Origin: Nocardia wallacei
Lineage (GTDB): Bacteria; Actinomycetota; Actinomycetes; Mycobacteriales; Mycobacteriaceae
DNA: 64,000 bases
Reading direction: 5' to 3'
Assembly (NCBI RefSeq): GCF_014466955.1
Contig: NZ_AP023396.1
Location: forward strand, 7,254,001 to 7,318,000
In this document: positions 54,601 through 63,643 of the stretch, in pieces
Layout: every line of letters begins with the position of its first letter
Position numbering within the stretch: the first letter of the stretch is position 1
The notes under the pieces: model-generated
Databases searched by the model: none
What the model saw: the letters and a program-made list of their open reading frames with translations, nothing else
What the model was told of the DNA's origin: nothing
Position numbers and translations under genes: made by a program

Positions 54601-56004
54601 TCAGAAGTTGATCATGTGCCCGGCCAGGCCGTGGATGGCCTCCTGCAGCGCCTCACTCAACGTGGGATGGGTGTGCACGTTGCGGGCGAGTTCGTTGACG
54701 GTCAGGTCCCACTTCTGCGCGAGGGTCAGCTCGGGCAGCAGCTCGGACACGTCGGGGCCGATCAAGTGGCCGCCGATCAGTTCGCCGTACTTGTTGTCGG
54801 AGATCAGCTTCACGAAACCGGTCGCGTCGCCCAGGCCGTGCGCCTTGCCGTTGGCGGTGAACGGGAAGGTGGCGACCTTCACGTCGTAACCCTCGGCGCG
54901 GGCCTGCTCCTCGGTCAGCCCGAAGCTCGCGACCTGCGGCTGGCAGAAGGTGGCGCGCGGCATCATCCGGTAGTCGCCCAGTGTCATGGTCTCGGCGCCC
55001 GCGATGGTCTCGGCGGCCACCACGCCCTGCGCCTCCGCGACATGCGCGAGCTGCAGCTTGGCGGTGACGTCACCGATGGCGTAGATGTGCGGCACATTGG
55101 TGCGCATGTAGTCATCGATGGCGATGGCGCCACGCTCGGTCAGCTGCACGCCGGTGGCCTCCAGGCCGTAGCCCTCCACTCGCGGCGCGAAACCGACGGC
55201 CTGCAGCACCTTGTCCACGGTGACGGTCTCGACCGAACCGGACTTGTTGTCCTTGATGGAGACGGTGACCTTGGCGCCGTTGTCCTCGATCGACTGCACC
55301 GACGCACCGGTGGTGATGGTGATGCCGAGCTTCTTGTACGCCTTGGTGATCTCCTTGGAGACATCGGCGTCCTCGTTCGGCAGGGCGCGGTCCAGGAACT
55401 CGACGATGCGCACGTCCACGCCGTAGTTCTTCAGGACGTAGGCGAACTCCATGCCGATCGCGCCCGCGCCCACGACCAGGATCGAGCCCGGCAGCTCCCG
55501 GGTCAGGATCTGCTCCTCGTAGGTGACGACGTTCTGCGACAGCGACGTGCCCGGCAGCAGCTTGGTGACGGTCCCGGTGGCGATGATGACGTTGTCGAAG
55601 GTGATCGACTCCTCGCCGCCCTTGCTGAGCGCGACCGACAGCGAGTTCGGACCGGTGAACGTCCCCTTGCCGTCGAACTCGTCGATCTTGTTCTTCTTCA
55701 TCAGGAAGTGGACGCCCTTGACGCGGCCGTCGGCGACCTTGCGGCTGCGATCGAACGCCGCGCCGAAATCGAAGCTCGCCTCGCCGGAGATACCGAACGT
55801 CTTCGCTTCCTTGGTGAACAGGTGGGCCAGCTCCGCATTGCGCAGCAGCGCCTTGGACGGGATACAGCCCACGTTCAGGCACACACCGCCCCAATATTTC
55901 TGCTCGACGATCGCTGTTCGCAGGCCGAGTTGAGCGGCGCGGATCGCGGCGACGTAACCGCCGGGACCAGCGCCGAGAACGACGACATCGTAGTGGGAAG
56001 TCAC
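54601..56004 (-). CDS. lpdC: Dihydrolipoyl dehydrogenase
   Basis: 467-residue E3 subunit of the 2-oxoacid dehydrogenase complexes (and of peroxynitrite/peroxidase systems in mycobacteria). Motifs: [21 protein letters not shown] for FAD, redox pair [16 protein letters not shown] motif [26 protein letters not shown], and the C-terminal catalytic [10 protein letters not shown]. It oxidises dihydrolipoamide with NAD. In M. tuberculosis lpdC lies close to ramB and the AhpD-like gene; here the same set is spread over about 8 kb. Confidence 0.96.
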   Translation of the reverse strand: MTSHYDVVVLGAGPGGYVAAIRAAQLGLRTAIVEQKYWGGVCLNVGCIPSKALLRNAELAHLFTKEAKTFGISGEASFDFGAAFDRSRKVADGRVKGVHFLMKKNKIDEFDGKGTFTGPNSLSVALSKGGEESITFDNVIIATGTVTKLLPGTSLSQNVVTYEEQILTRELPGSILVVGAGAIGMEFAYVLKNYGVDVRIVEFLDRALPNEDADVSKEITKAYKKLGITITTGASVQSIEDNGAKVTVSIKDNKSGSVETVTVDKVLQAVGFAPRVEGYGLEATGVQLTERGAIAIDDYMRTNVPHIYAIGDVTAKLQLAHVAEAQGVVAAETIAGAETMTLGDYRMMPRATFCQPQVASFGLTEEQARAEGYDVKVATFPFTANGKAHGLGDATGFVKLISDNKYGELIGGHLIGPDVSELLPELTLAQKWDLTVNELARNVHTHPTLSEALQEAIHGLAGHMINF

Positions 56005-56028
56005 ATCCCCGAGCCTAACGTAGTGTTT

Positions 56029-56065
56029 TCGGCGCCGCCTTCGGCGTCGCGGGTTCGCGGCCCCG
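56029..56065. repeat. Second copy of a dispersed repeat also found after aceA
   Basis: The 37 bases beginning TCGGCGCCGCCTTCGGCG match the reverse complement of the stretch right after the aceA stop (18382-18418) at about 33 positions. The copy sits between lpd and the dipeptidase gene. It has an internal GCCG/CGGC hairpin. Only this shoulder of the aceA element is kept, not the long stem. Confidence 0.6.
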
Positions 56066-56097
56066 ATGGCTCGCGTTTCGGTTCGGTGTGATGTTTT

Positions 56098-57078
56098 CTA
56101 CTGTTCCCACACTTGGTGGGCGATCCTTCGGAAGTTTCCGGCGAATATCGCCGCGCGGTCCGATTCGGTGAAGCCGCGGCGGGTCAGTACTTCGTTCAGC
56201 CCTGGGACTTCGCTCGTGCCCGTCAGGTCTTCGGGAGGCGTCCATCGCAGTGGGCCCCAGCGGGTGTAGTCCTCGGAGAAGTTCTCGGGTGCCGCGGCTA
56301 TCTCGGCGTTGAATTGGTCGCCGTCGAAGGAGAAGTCCGAACCCAGGCCGATGTGCTCGATGCCGACCAGGTCCGCGCCGTAGGCCAGGTGGTCCGCCAT
56401 GGCCTCGATTCGGGCGGCGCGGTCCTGGGGAGCGTTGTGCCCGAGGAAGATCCCTACCCCGTTGATGCCGATGACGCCGCCGGTCGCGGCGCAGGCGCGG
56501 GCCTGGTCGTCGGTGATGTTGCGCGGGTGCGCCCAGAGCGCGGCGAAGTTGGAGTGGCTGTAGATCATCGGCTCGGTGGTGGTGTCGGCGATGTCCAGGC
56601 CGGTGCGGCGCGAGCAGTGCGAGCCATCGGCGAACATGCCGACCTCGGCGAGGGTGCGGATCAGGTCGCGGCCGTAGCGGGTGAGGCCGGTGTCGACGGC
56701 GTCGAGGCAGCCGCAGCCCGCGGCGTTGGCGTGGTTGTAGGTGGGCAGCAGCGAGCGGACGCCCAGGTCGTAGAAGACGCGCACGTTGTCGAGGTCACCG
56801 CCGAGCGGGCCGGAATCCTCCAGGTCGAACGCCAGGGCGATGGTGCGGTCGTCACCGTAGGTGTCCGCAACCGTGCGCACCAGCCGAAACCGGCCGTCGG
56901 CCAGGGCATCCCGGCGGAACTGCCGCACCAGCGCCAGGGCCTGCGCGGTCGACTGCGGCGCGTAGCCGACGTTCACCGACAGGTACGAGCCGAGCGGGTA
57001 GCGGGCCAGCTCGGTGATGTCGGCCGACGGCAGCAGCGGCAGGCAGCAGTGCTGTTCCCACAGGGCGGGGGGCGCCAA
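56098..57078 (-). CDS. M19-family (renal dipeptidase-like) metalloprotease, variant metal site
   Basis: 326 residues of the membrane dipeptidase amidohydrolase family. Later metal and substrate motifs are present: AFDLEDSGPLGG (bridging Glu), DGSHCSRRTG (His), YSHSNFAALWAHPRNITDDQ (His), and IGLGSDFSFDG (Asp). The usual first motif HxD (GHND) is replaced by QHCCLP, so one ligand Asp is a Cys. TTG start five bases after GAGGAGG, which fits the beginning of homologues. Divergent from a prolyl oligopeptidase, suggesting joint peptide breakdown. Confidence 0.78.
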   Translation of the reverse strand: MAPPALWEQHCCLPLLPSADITELARYPLGSYLSVNVGYAPQSTAQALALVRQFRRDALADGRFRLVRTVADTYGDDRTIALAFDLEDSGPLGGDLDNVRVFYDLGVRSLLPTYNHANAAGCGCLDAVDTGLTRYGRDLIRTLAEVGMFADGSHCSRRTGLDIADTTTEPMIYSHSNFAALWAHPRNITDDQARACAATGGVIGINGVGIFLGHNAPQDRAARIEAMADHLAYGADLVGIEHIGLGSDFSFDGDQFNAEIAAAPENFSEDYTRWGPLRWTPPEDLTGTSEVPGLNEVLTRRGFTESDRAAIFAGNFRRIAHQVWEQ

Positions 57079-57195
57079 CGGGACCTCCTCGGCATCGGCA
57101 ATCGTGTCGCAATCGTAGGCGTGCGGCGTTCGCTCGCGACGAACGCGACCGGTTCGGCGCAGCGCCGCACCTCGGCGTCGGCGACAATGGCGAGC

Positions 57196-59256
57196 ATGAG
57201 CGGCGTCGAAGAACAGCGGACCGACCCCTACCTGTGGCTGGAGGAGGTGACCTCCGACCGCGCGCTGGACTGGGCGCGGGCCCGCAACGAGGTGGTCGTC
57301 GACCGTTTCGCCACCGCGGACCGGTTCTCCGAGCTGGAGCACCGCATCCTCGACATGCTCGACACCGACACCCGCATCGCCTACCCGACCCGGCGCGGCG
57401 CCTGGCTGTACAACTTCTGGCGCGACGCCGAGCACCCGAAGGGCCTGTGGCGGCGTACCACGTTCGCCGAGTACCGCACCGAGAGCCCGCAGTGGGAGGT
57501 GCTGATCGATCTCGACGCCCTCGCCGCCGCCGAGCAGGAGAACTGGGTATGGGGCGGCGCGGGCGTGCTGCGCCCCGAACAGTCGCTGGCGCTGATCAGT
57601 CTCTCGCGCGGTGGCGCCGACGCCAAGGTGGTGCGCGAATTCGACTTGCGGACAAAGCGTTTCCGGGCGCCCGAGGACGGCGGTTTTTACGTGCCCGAGG
57701 CGAAGTCGCAGGTGCGCTGGATCGATGCCGACACCGTCTATGTCGGAACGGATTTCGGTCCGGGCTCGCTCACCGAGTCCGGCTATCCGCGCGTCGCCAA
57801 GCGCTGGCGGCGCGGAACGCCGCTGGCGGAAGCGGAAACCGTCTTCGAGGGCGAGCCGAGCGACGTGCTCGTCTCGGCCGGATACGACCGCACACCGGGT
57901 TACGAACGGCACTACGTCGCCCGCGCCACCGACTTCTTCAACGAATCGGTCTACCTGCTCGAGGACGACGGCACCCTGCGCCATTTCGACGTGCCCACCG
58001 ACGCCTCGGAATCCTGGTACAAGGACTGGCTGCTGGTGCGCTTGAAGTCCCGGTGGGAGGTGGGCGGCAACTCCTACCCGGCCGGTGCGCTGCTGGCCAT
58101 CGACCTGAACGAATTCCTCGACGGCGCACGCGATTTCGACGTCGTCTTCACACCCGACGCGCACACCTCACTGCACGGCTACGGCTGGACCGAGCACCAC
58201 CTGCTGCTGATCACACTGGAAGACGTGCAGACCAAGCTCTACGTGCTCACCCCCGGCCCGGACGGCTGGACCCGGGAGCCGCTGGCCGACACCCCGCCGA
58301 TGGCGACCACCAACGTCATGAACCTCGACCCGCTCGAGGGCGGCGACGAATTCATGCTCACCACAAGCGGTTTCACCACGCCCGCGACCCTGCTGGCGGG
58401 CGCCGTGGGCCGCACGACCGAACCCCTGAAGCAGGAACCGGCGTTCTTCGACGCCGACGGCCTCGAGACGGAGCAGTTCTTCGCCCGCTCCGCCGACGGA
58501 ACCATGGTGCCCTACTTCGTGATTCGACATCGCGACCGCGTCGGCGAGCCGGGTCCGACGGTGATGTCGGGTTACGGCGGCTTCGAGGTCTCCCGCACCC
58601 CGGCCTACAGCGGCGCGTCCGGTATGGGCTGGCTCGAGCGCGGCGGCACCTGGGTGATGACGAATATCCGCGGCGGCGGCGAATACGGTCCCGAGTGGCA
58701 CACCCAGGTGCAGAAGGAGAACCGGCACAAGGTCTACGAGGACTTCGCCGCCATCGCCGAAGATGTGGTGGCCCGGGGCATTTCGACCCCGCAGCAGTTG
58801 GGCGCGGTCGGCGGCAGCAACGGCGGCCTGCTGATGGGTGTGATGCTCACGCGCTACCCGGAGTTGTTCGGCGCCATCGTCTGCCAGGTCCCACTGCTGG
58901 ATATGAAGCGCTACCACCTGCTGCTCGCCGGCGCCTCGTGGGTCGCCGAATACGGGGATCCGGACAAGCCCGAGGAATGGGAGTACATCAGCAGGTACTC
59001 CCCTTATCAGAACGCGCGCGCCGACCGGACCTACCCGCCCATCCTGCTGACCACCTCCACCCGCGACGACCGCGTACACCCCGGCCATGCCCGCAAGATG
59101 GCCGCCCGCCTGGAGGAACAGGGCCACACGGTCTGGTACCACGAGAACATCGAAGGCGGCCACGGCGGCGCAGCCGACAACAAGCAGCTGGCGTTCCAGG
59201 CGGCGCTGATCTACGAGTTCTTCACCCAGATGCTGATCGAGAATCGGAAGAGCTGA
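57196..59256 (+). CDS. Prolyl oligopeptidase family (S9) serine peptidase
   Basis: 686 residues. N-terminal beta-propeller (about residues 60-400) starting DPYLWLEEVTSDRALDWARARN, then the alpha/beta hydrolase domain with catalytic Ser in GGSNGGLL, Asp in TSTRDDRVHPGHARK, and His in EGGHGGAAD. It cleaves short peptides, typically after proline. An ATG three codons earlier is in frame. No signal peptide, so cytosolic. Confidence 0.9.
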   Translation: MSGVEEQRTDPYLWLEEVTSDRALDWARARNEVVVDRFATADRFSELEHRILDMLDTDTRIAYPTRRGAWLYNFWRDAEHPKGLWRRTTFAEYRTESPQWEVLIDLDALAAAEQENWVWGGAGVLRPEQSLALISLSRGGADAKVVREFDLRTKRFRAPEDGGFYVPEAKSQVRWIDADTVYVGTDFGPGSLTESGYPRVAKRWRRGTPLAEAETVFEGEPSDVLVSAGYDRTPGYERHYVARATDFFNESVYLLEDDGTLRHFDVPTDASESWYKDWLLVRLKSRWEVGGNSYPAGALLAIDLNEFLDGARDFDVVFTPDAHTSLHGYGWTEHHLLLITLEDVQTKLYVLTPGPDGWTREPLADTPPMATTNVMNLDPLEGGDEFMLTTSGFTTPATLLAGAVGRTTEPLKQEPAFFDADGLETEQFFARSADGTMVPYFVIRHRDRVGEPGPTVMSGYGGFEVSRTPAYSGASGMGWLERGGTWVMTNIRGGGEYGPEWHTQVQKENRHKVYEDFAAIAEDVVARGISTPQQLGAVGGSNGGLLMGVMLTRYPELFGAIVCQVPLLDMKRYHLLLAGASWVAEYGDPDKPEEWEYISRYSPYQNARADRTYPPILLTTSTRDDRVHPGHARKMAARLEEQGHTVWYHENIEGGHGGAADNKQLAFQAALIYEFFTQMLIENRKS

Positions 59257-59271
59257 CCCGTCCGGCGGCGA

Positions 59272-60132
59272 TCAGCGGTCCCGGACCCACTTCTCGATGC
59301 GGTCGACGGTCGCGCGGGGCTCGGTGATCCAGCCGTTGTGCCCGCGCGGCTCCGGCTGATGCCAGGTGGTGACGCGCGCGTTGGGCAACTTCTCCAGCAG
59401 GTGGTCGGCCGAGCCGCGCGGGGTGAGATCGTCGCCCGCCAGCGTGATCGACAGCACCGGTAGCTTCAGGCGGGCGATGCGCTCCTCGTAATCGATGTCG
59501 GCGTCGGCGGGCAGGAAACGGCCGGTGCGCGCCAGCCGGGCCCAGTCCGAGATCAGCACCCTGGACTGGCGGCCGAAACCGCCCGCGGTGATGCGGTCGC
59601 CGGGCCAGAAACCGGCCAGATTGGCGGTCAGCGACACGGCCGCCGGACCCAGCAGCATGGCCGACCGAGCGATGCCGCCGTACCCGCGATAGAAGGGCGT
59701 GCCGGACGCGATCAGGATCAGCCCGCCCAGACGGCCCCGAACCCGGGCGGCGTACATCGTGCCCAGCTGCCCACCCATGCTGTGCCCCAACAGGATCGGC
59801 GTGCTGTCGGGGAACCGTTCGCGCACCACCTCGAACATCGCCGGAAAGTCGACCGACACCAGCTCCTGATAGCCGTACGCGCTGGCCGCGCTCGGCTTCG
59901 GGCGACTGTCGCCGTTGCCGCGCAACTCCCCGATCGCCACGTCGAATCCGCGCCCGGCCAGCTCGTACGCGAAATCCCCGTAGTAGGCGCCGGGCACACC
60001 GAGCCCCGGAATCACGACGATCACCGCCCGCGGCGCGTCCGCCGTGATCGGCTGCCGATGCGCCCCCCGAGCCGGCACCAGCCGCACCGGAACGACGCTG
60101 CCGTCGGGTACCTGGATCGGAATCGTCTCCAT
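59272..60132 (-). CDS. Alpha/beta hydrolase
   Basis: 286 residues. Serine-hydrolase layout: VIVVIPGLGVPGAYYGDFAYELAGRGFDVA, nucleophile elbow LLGHSMGGQLG, late Asp in LAGDDLTP and His in EPRGHNGWI. Resembles lipid or ester hydrolases related to YheT/lysophospholipase; substrate unknown. No signal peptide. Convergent with the prolyl oligopeptidase gene. Confidence 0.82.
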   Translation of the reverse strand: METIPIQVPDGSVVPVRLVPARGAHRQPITADAPRAVIVVIPGLGVPGAYYGDFAYELAGRGFDVAIGELRGNGDSRPKPSAASAYGYQELVSVDFPAMFEVVRERFPDSTPILLGHSMGGQLGTMYAARVRGRLGGLILIASGTPFYRGYGGIARSAMLLGPAAVSLTANLAGFWPGDRITAGGFGRQSRVLISDWARLARTGRFLPADADIDYEERIARLKLPVLSITLAGDDLTPRGSADHLLEKLPNARVTTWHQPEPRGHNGWITEPRATVDRIEKWVRDR

Positions 60133-60201
60133 GCGCGCACGCTACCGCGCGGGGTTCTCACCGCGCCCGATCGCCATACGTCGCCCTCCGCAGACGCCGC
60201 T

Positions 60202-62169
60202 TCAGGCGACGACAGGATCGGGCTCGGTGGGATCGCCGTCCGGCTCGGTAGGATCACCGCCCGGCTCTGTAGGATCACCGTCCGGCTCCGCGCCGACTCC
60301 CGGGTCGGCTGCCCGCGCACCCGCTCCGGCGGCGCGGCGCGCCGTCCCCGGAAGCCCACGGTCGACGGTCCTCACGGTGTCTACCGGCCCGGCCGCGTCA
60401 TGACCCCGCTCGACCACGGCCCGAATCGCTTCGCCCGTACCGGGGTTCGGTTCGGCGGAGCTGTCGGCCGGCAGCGCGTCATCCGCGGGCGGGGTCGATT
60501 CGGCGGGGTCGGGCTCGGCCGTCGACGCACTCTGTGCCAGGAGATGATCCAGGCCGGTGCGGTTGGATACCACGACCAGCTGGTTGCCCGGGGCGAGCAC
60601 GGTTTCCTGGTCGGGCTGCCATTCCAGCTCCGCGCCGACGGCCGACTGCAGGGCCAGGACCCGGGTGTGCACCGGCAGGCCCGCGGCGCGGACCGGCTTG
60701 CCGACGAGCGCGGAACCGGCCTCCACCGGAACCTCGGCGACCATGAGGGTGCCGCCGTTGATCGAGAGCGTCGCGATCACGCGGCGCTCGGCCATCGCCG
60801 CCGCGAAACCCTCGGCGGCCAACTGAAAGACGCTGCGCACCACCACGGTGTCGCCCAGGCTGCGCTGCACCCGCTCGGCCAGATCGTCGTCCGAAAGCCG
60901 CAGCACCACTTGCAGATTGCGATGGGACTGCTCGTGATAGGACTGGCCGAGCAGCGCGGCCTCCAGATTCACGGCGTCACTGCTGGTGAGCAGCACCAGC
61001 GCCCGCGCCCGCGACACTCCGGCCGCCTCCAGCGTGTCCTCCCAGGTGGCCTGACCGATCACCACCGGCACCCCCAGCGTGCGCGCCAGCGCGATACCGC
61101 GGGCGTTCTCGTCGTAGTCCAGCCCGACCACCTGCACCCCGAGATCGAACAGCTGCTCGAGCACGCGCATGCCGACGTTGCCCAGCCCGGCCACCACCAC
61201 GTGCCCGCTCAAACCCGAAGGCTCCGGCCCGATCTGCTCGGACAACTGGGCGCGCAGCACGCCACCCACCACCATGGCCGTCACGACCGGCGTCAGGGCC
61301 AGGCCGATGAACACCACCGCGACCTGCAGTGCCTTGAAGATCGGTTCGCGCTGATGCTCCGGCTGCGCGGCGCCGGCGGCATCGAGCAGCGTCTCGTACA
61401 CCGCGTCGCCCCAGGCATTCCCGACGGCGACCATCAGCACACAACCCAGAATGATCAACGCCAGCAGCGCGAGCATCAGGCGAACCAGGTTGTGCCGCAC
61501 CAGGTAACGGAACCGCAGCAGCCACCGCCGGCGCCGGTTCAACACGTGCGGCGCTCGCGCGGCCAGCGCCAGCGCCCGCGAATCGCTGCGCGTCGAGGCC
61601 AGCATGCGCACGTCCCCCGCGGCCGACTCCGCGAGCCCGCACACCACCGTGCTGTCCGGAATGCCGGAGGGCCCGGTGACATACAGTGTCCGTTCACCCA
61701 GCCGCAGATAATCCAGGGTCTTCTCACCCAGCGCCGCCGCGATGAACGAGGGCGCCGCCATCTCCGAGATCGACAGCACCACGCAGTCCGCGAACATGGT
61801 CCGGACGCGAAAGCCCAAGCCCGTATTGAACATCCGGATCACCAGCCGGATATCCGGATTGAGTTCGTGTGCGCGCAGCGCGGCATGGAAATTCTCCACG
61901 TCCGCCTGGTCGACCAGGGCCAGCGACCGCGCCTCGGCGACGCCCGCGGCGCGCAGCGTCTCCTCGTCCAGCCGTTCCGAGTACAGGATCCGCACCCCGG
62001 CCAGTCGCTCCAGCAGCGGCACATAGCCGCCCCGCCGGTTGGGCAGTACCACGGTGACGACCGCGTCCGCGAACCGCCGCACCAGCTGCGCCGCCAGCTG
62101 GTATACGAGCGGATTGTCCCCGCAGACAACGAAACTCGGGGATCGTTCCCCCACCTGATCCACACTCAC
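60202..62169 (-). CDS. Membrane protein with two TrkA-N (RCK) NAD-binding domains
   Basis: 655 residues: Rossmann/RCK domain one (about 12-130, VVCGDNPLVYQLAAQLV), helices at about 229-249 and 281-303, RCK domain two from about 322 (HVVVAGLGNVGMRVLEQLFDLG), a TrkA-C domain (about 480-560), and a disordered Pro/Glu/Asp tail. The order RCK-membrane-RCK recalls ion-channel regulators of the CASTOR/Kch type. No TVGYG filter is seen between the helices, so ion conduction is unproven. The tail contains a seven-residue repeat encoded by 21-base DNA units. Confidence 0.75.
   Translation of the reverse strand: MSVDQVGERSPSFVVCGDNPLVYQLAAQLVRRFADAVVTVVLPNRRGGYVPLLERLAGVRILYSERLDEETLRAAGVAEARSLALVDQADVENFHAALRAHELNPDIRLVIRMFNTGLGFRVRTMFADCVVLSISEMAAPSFIAAALGEKTLDYLRLGERTLYVTGPSGIPDSTVVCGLAESAAGDVRMLASTRSDSRALALAARAPHVLNRRRRWLLRFRYLVRHNLVRLMLALLALIILGCVLMVAVGNAWGDAVYETLLDAAGAAQPEHQREPIFKALQVAVVFIGLALTPVVTAMVVGGVLRAQLSEQIGPEPSGLSGHVVVAGLGNVGMRVLEQLFDLGVQVVGLDYDENARGIALARTLGVPVVIGQATWEDTLEAAGVSRARALVLLTSSDAVNLEAALLGQSYHEQSHRNLQVVLRLSDDDLAERVQRSLGDTVVVRSVFQLAAEGFAAAMAERRVIATLSINGGTLMVAEVPVEAGSALVGKPVRAAGLPVHTRVLALQSAVGAELEWQPDQETVLAPGNQLVVVSNRTGLDHLLAQSASTAEPDPAESTPPADDALPADSSAEPNPGTGEAIRAVVERGHDAAGPVDTVRTVDRGLPGTARRAAGAGARAADPGVGAEPDGDPTEPGGDPTEPDGDPTEPDPVVA
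60230..60292. repeat. 21-bp tandem repeat encoding the tail of the RCK protein
   Basis: Three 21-base units in a row with a few differences, encoding DGDPTEP, GGDPTEP and DGDPTEP near the C-terminus. In frame, so copy changes would only lengthen or shorten the acidic tail. Confidence 0.8.
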
Positions 62170-62235
62170 AATTCGATGCTAGAGCGAATCAGCAGCATAC
62201 GACCAGGGGCTCGCCGTCGCGGCGAAGGCCGGACC

Positions 62236-62868
62236 TCACGCGCTCACGGCTCCGATGATCACCCGCCGCAGCACGCGGATCACGTCGTCGAGCGATCGGC
62301 GCGGCTCCGAGCCGCTCCACGCGTCCACCACATAGTTCACCGCGCCGATGATCGCCACGACGCGCATCTCGTAATCACCCGGCGGGATTTCTCCCTGCAG
62401 CGCGGCATCCTCTGCCGCACCGGCCAATAACGCGCCCCAGGCGCGGCGAAATTCCAGCCGGAATTTTTCCACGTTGGGTCCGGCACCGACCACTTCCACC
62501 AAAGCGACACGGGCCTTGCGCGGGTCCCGGCCGATCGATTCGACGTAGGCGCGAACGGCCGCATCGATGATCTCCACGGCGCTGCGGTCGGTTTGCGCGG
62601 CCAGTGCGTCGGCGACCGCTTCGCGTGATTGCCGGTCGATCTGTTCATACAGTTCCAGCAGGAGCGATTCCCGTCCGGTGAACTCCTCGTAGAACTGCCG
62701 CGACGACAGTCCGGCGTCTTTACAGATGGCACCGACCGAACTGTTCGCATAACCGTCACGCGCGAACACGGTTAGCCCGGACTCCAGAAAACGGGCACGT
62801 CGCTGCCGCTGCCGGTCTTCTACGGGCTGCCCGGCGTACATCCTGCCCGCGGTCGCTTCCTGTGACAT
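62236..62868 (-). CDS. TetR-family regulator
   Basis: 210 residues. HTH: RARFLESGLTVFARDGYANSSVGAICKDAGLSSRQFYEEFTGRESLLLELYEQI, followed by a TetR ligand domain with a TetR_C-type helix (AYVESIGRDPRKARVALVEVVGAGPNVEKFRLEFR). TATTGT eight bases upstream of the ATG (MSQEAT) suggests a leaderless start; a TTG four codons earlier is in frame. Target genes not evident. Confidence 0.87.
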   Translation of the reverse strand: MSQEATAGRMYAGQPVEDRQRQRRARFLESGLTVFARDGYANSSVGAICKDAGLSSRQFYEEFTGRESLLLELYEQIDRQSREAVADALAAQTDRSAVEIIDAAVRAYVESIGRDPRKARVALVEVVGAGPNVEKFRLEFRRAWGALLAGAAEDAALQGEIPPGDYEMRVVAIIGAVNYVVDAWSGSEPRRSLDDVIRVLRRVIIGAVSA

Positions 62869-63184
62869 CGGGCCAGACAATACCCAAGAGTTCGATCCCT
62901 CCGGCGGGGATCGAGCTGTTCGTTGACCGCAAGAATTCTCCGCGCGTTAGCTGAAAGTTGCCTACTCGGCTTCGACTCATTCCGCCGCACGCCCGGGGGC
63001 AGATATCCAATTATCCTTCGGGTAAAGAACCGGTCGATGAGGGCGCGAATCCCGCATTCCGATCGAGCCCTCGGCGACTCCGCCGCCGCAGCACGGCCCA
63101 GCCGAGAGTTACCAGCGGTTTGCCTGTCTCCCAGCACGATACACATTGGTCCGGGATTTCGGAGGTATTTTGAAGGAAGGTCGT

Positions 63185-63196
63185 AGAAATATTTCT
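63185..63196. promoter_or_regulatory. Perfect 12-base palindrome in the TetR-ArsR gap
   Basis: AGAAATATTTCT, AT-rich in GC-rich DNA, about 105 bases before the ArsR start. The 433-base gap between the TetR and ArsR genes otherwise holds only the ArsR promoter; I see no gene in it. Confidence 0.35.
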
Positions 63197-63256
63197 GACG
63201 GTTTTTCCCCGTTGGCACCAAAGTTCGTGATCACCTCCGTAGCCATGCGATCAGTA

Positions 63257-63301
63257 AAGTATCTACTTGACTATCGACGTCGTCGGCCTACACTCAAGTA
63301 G
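63257..63301 (+). promoter_or_regulatory. Promoter and ArsR-type operator of the arsR-SRPBCC operon
   Basis: -35 TTGACT (63267-63272), 16-base spacer, -10 TACACT (63289-63294), then seven bases to the GTG: a leaderless promoter. AAGTA-TC-TACTT (63257-63268) is a palindrome touching the -35. The arms CTACTTGA and TCAAGTAG (63263-63270, 63294-63301) add a wider inverted repeat across the promoter. Autorepression by ArsR is likely. Confidence 0.65.
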
Positions 63302-63640
63302 GTGCTTAACAAAACGGACCGACTCGACCGGATCTTCCGCGCACTCGCCGACCCCACGCGCCGGTGGCTGCTGGAGCGCCTGACCGGTGGGCCGGCCGCG
63401 GTCAGCACACTGGCCGAGCCGCTGGACATGTCGCTCGCGGCCGTCGTGCAGCACCTGCAGGTCCTGCAGGACGCGGGACTGGTCCGATCCGAGAAGGTCG
63501 GCCGGGTCCGCACCTGCCAACTGGCACCCGACGCGCTGCGCCCGGCGGAACAATGGCTGCACGCTCGGCGCACCCGTTGGGAGCGCCGACTCGACACTCT
63601 CGGCACGACGCTCGCCGATACCACCGATAACGAGGAGTAG
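63302..63640 (+). CDS. ArsR-family regulator of the SRPBCC-partner type
   Basis: 112 residues. Winged HTH: DRIFRALADPTRRWLLERLTGGPAAVSTLAEPLDMSLAAVVQHLQVLQDAGLVRSEKVGRVRTCQLAP. No metal-binding CxC in the recognition helix, so not a classical metal sensor. This subtype is nearly always paired with an AHSA1/SRPBCC gene, as here three bases downstream. Leaderless GTG start. Confidence 0.9.
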   Translation: MLNKTDRLDRIFRALADPTRRWLLERLTGGPAAVSTLAEPLDMSLAAVVQHLQVLQDAGLVRSEKVGRVRTCQLAPDALRPAEQWLHARRTRWERRLDTLGTTLADTTDNEE

Positions 63641-63643
63641 ATC

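Noticed and set aside
56113..57195. Long + strand open frame continuous with the prolyl oligopeptidase gene
   Set aside because: It is antisense to the dipeptidase, whose metal motifs are clear; peptidase homology begins only at about 57196.
59782..62430. 882-codon + strand open frame
   Set aside because: Antisense shadow of the hydrolase and RCK protein genes; Arg/His-rich low-complexity translation with no domain.
62923..63186. Small + strand frame in the TetR-ArsR gap
   Set aside because: No ribosome site, unusual composition for this genome and no recognisable motif; treated as intergenic.
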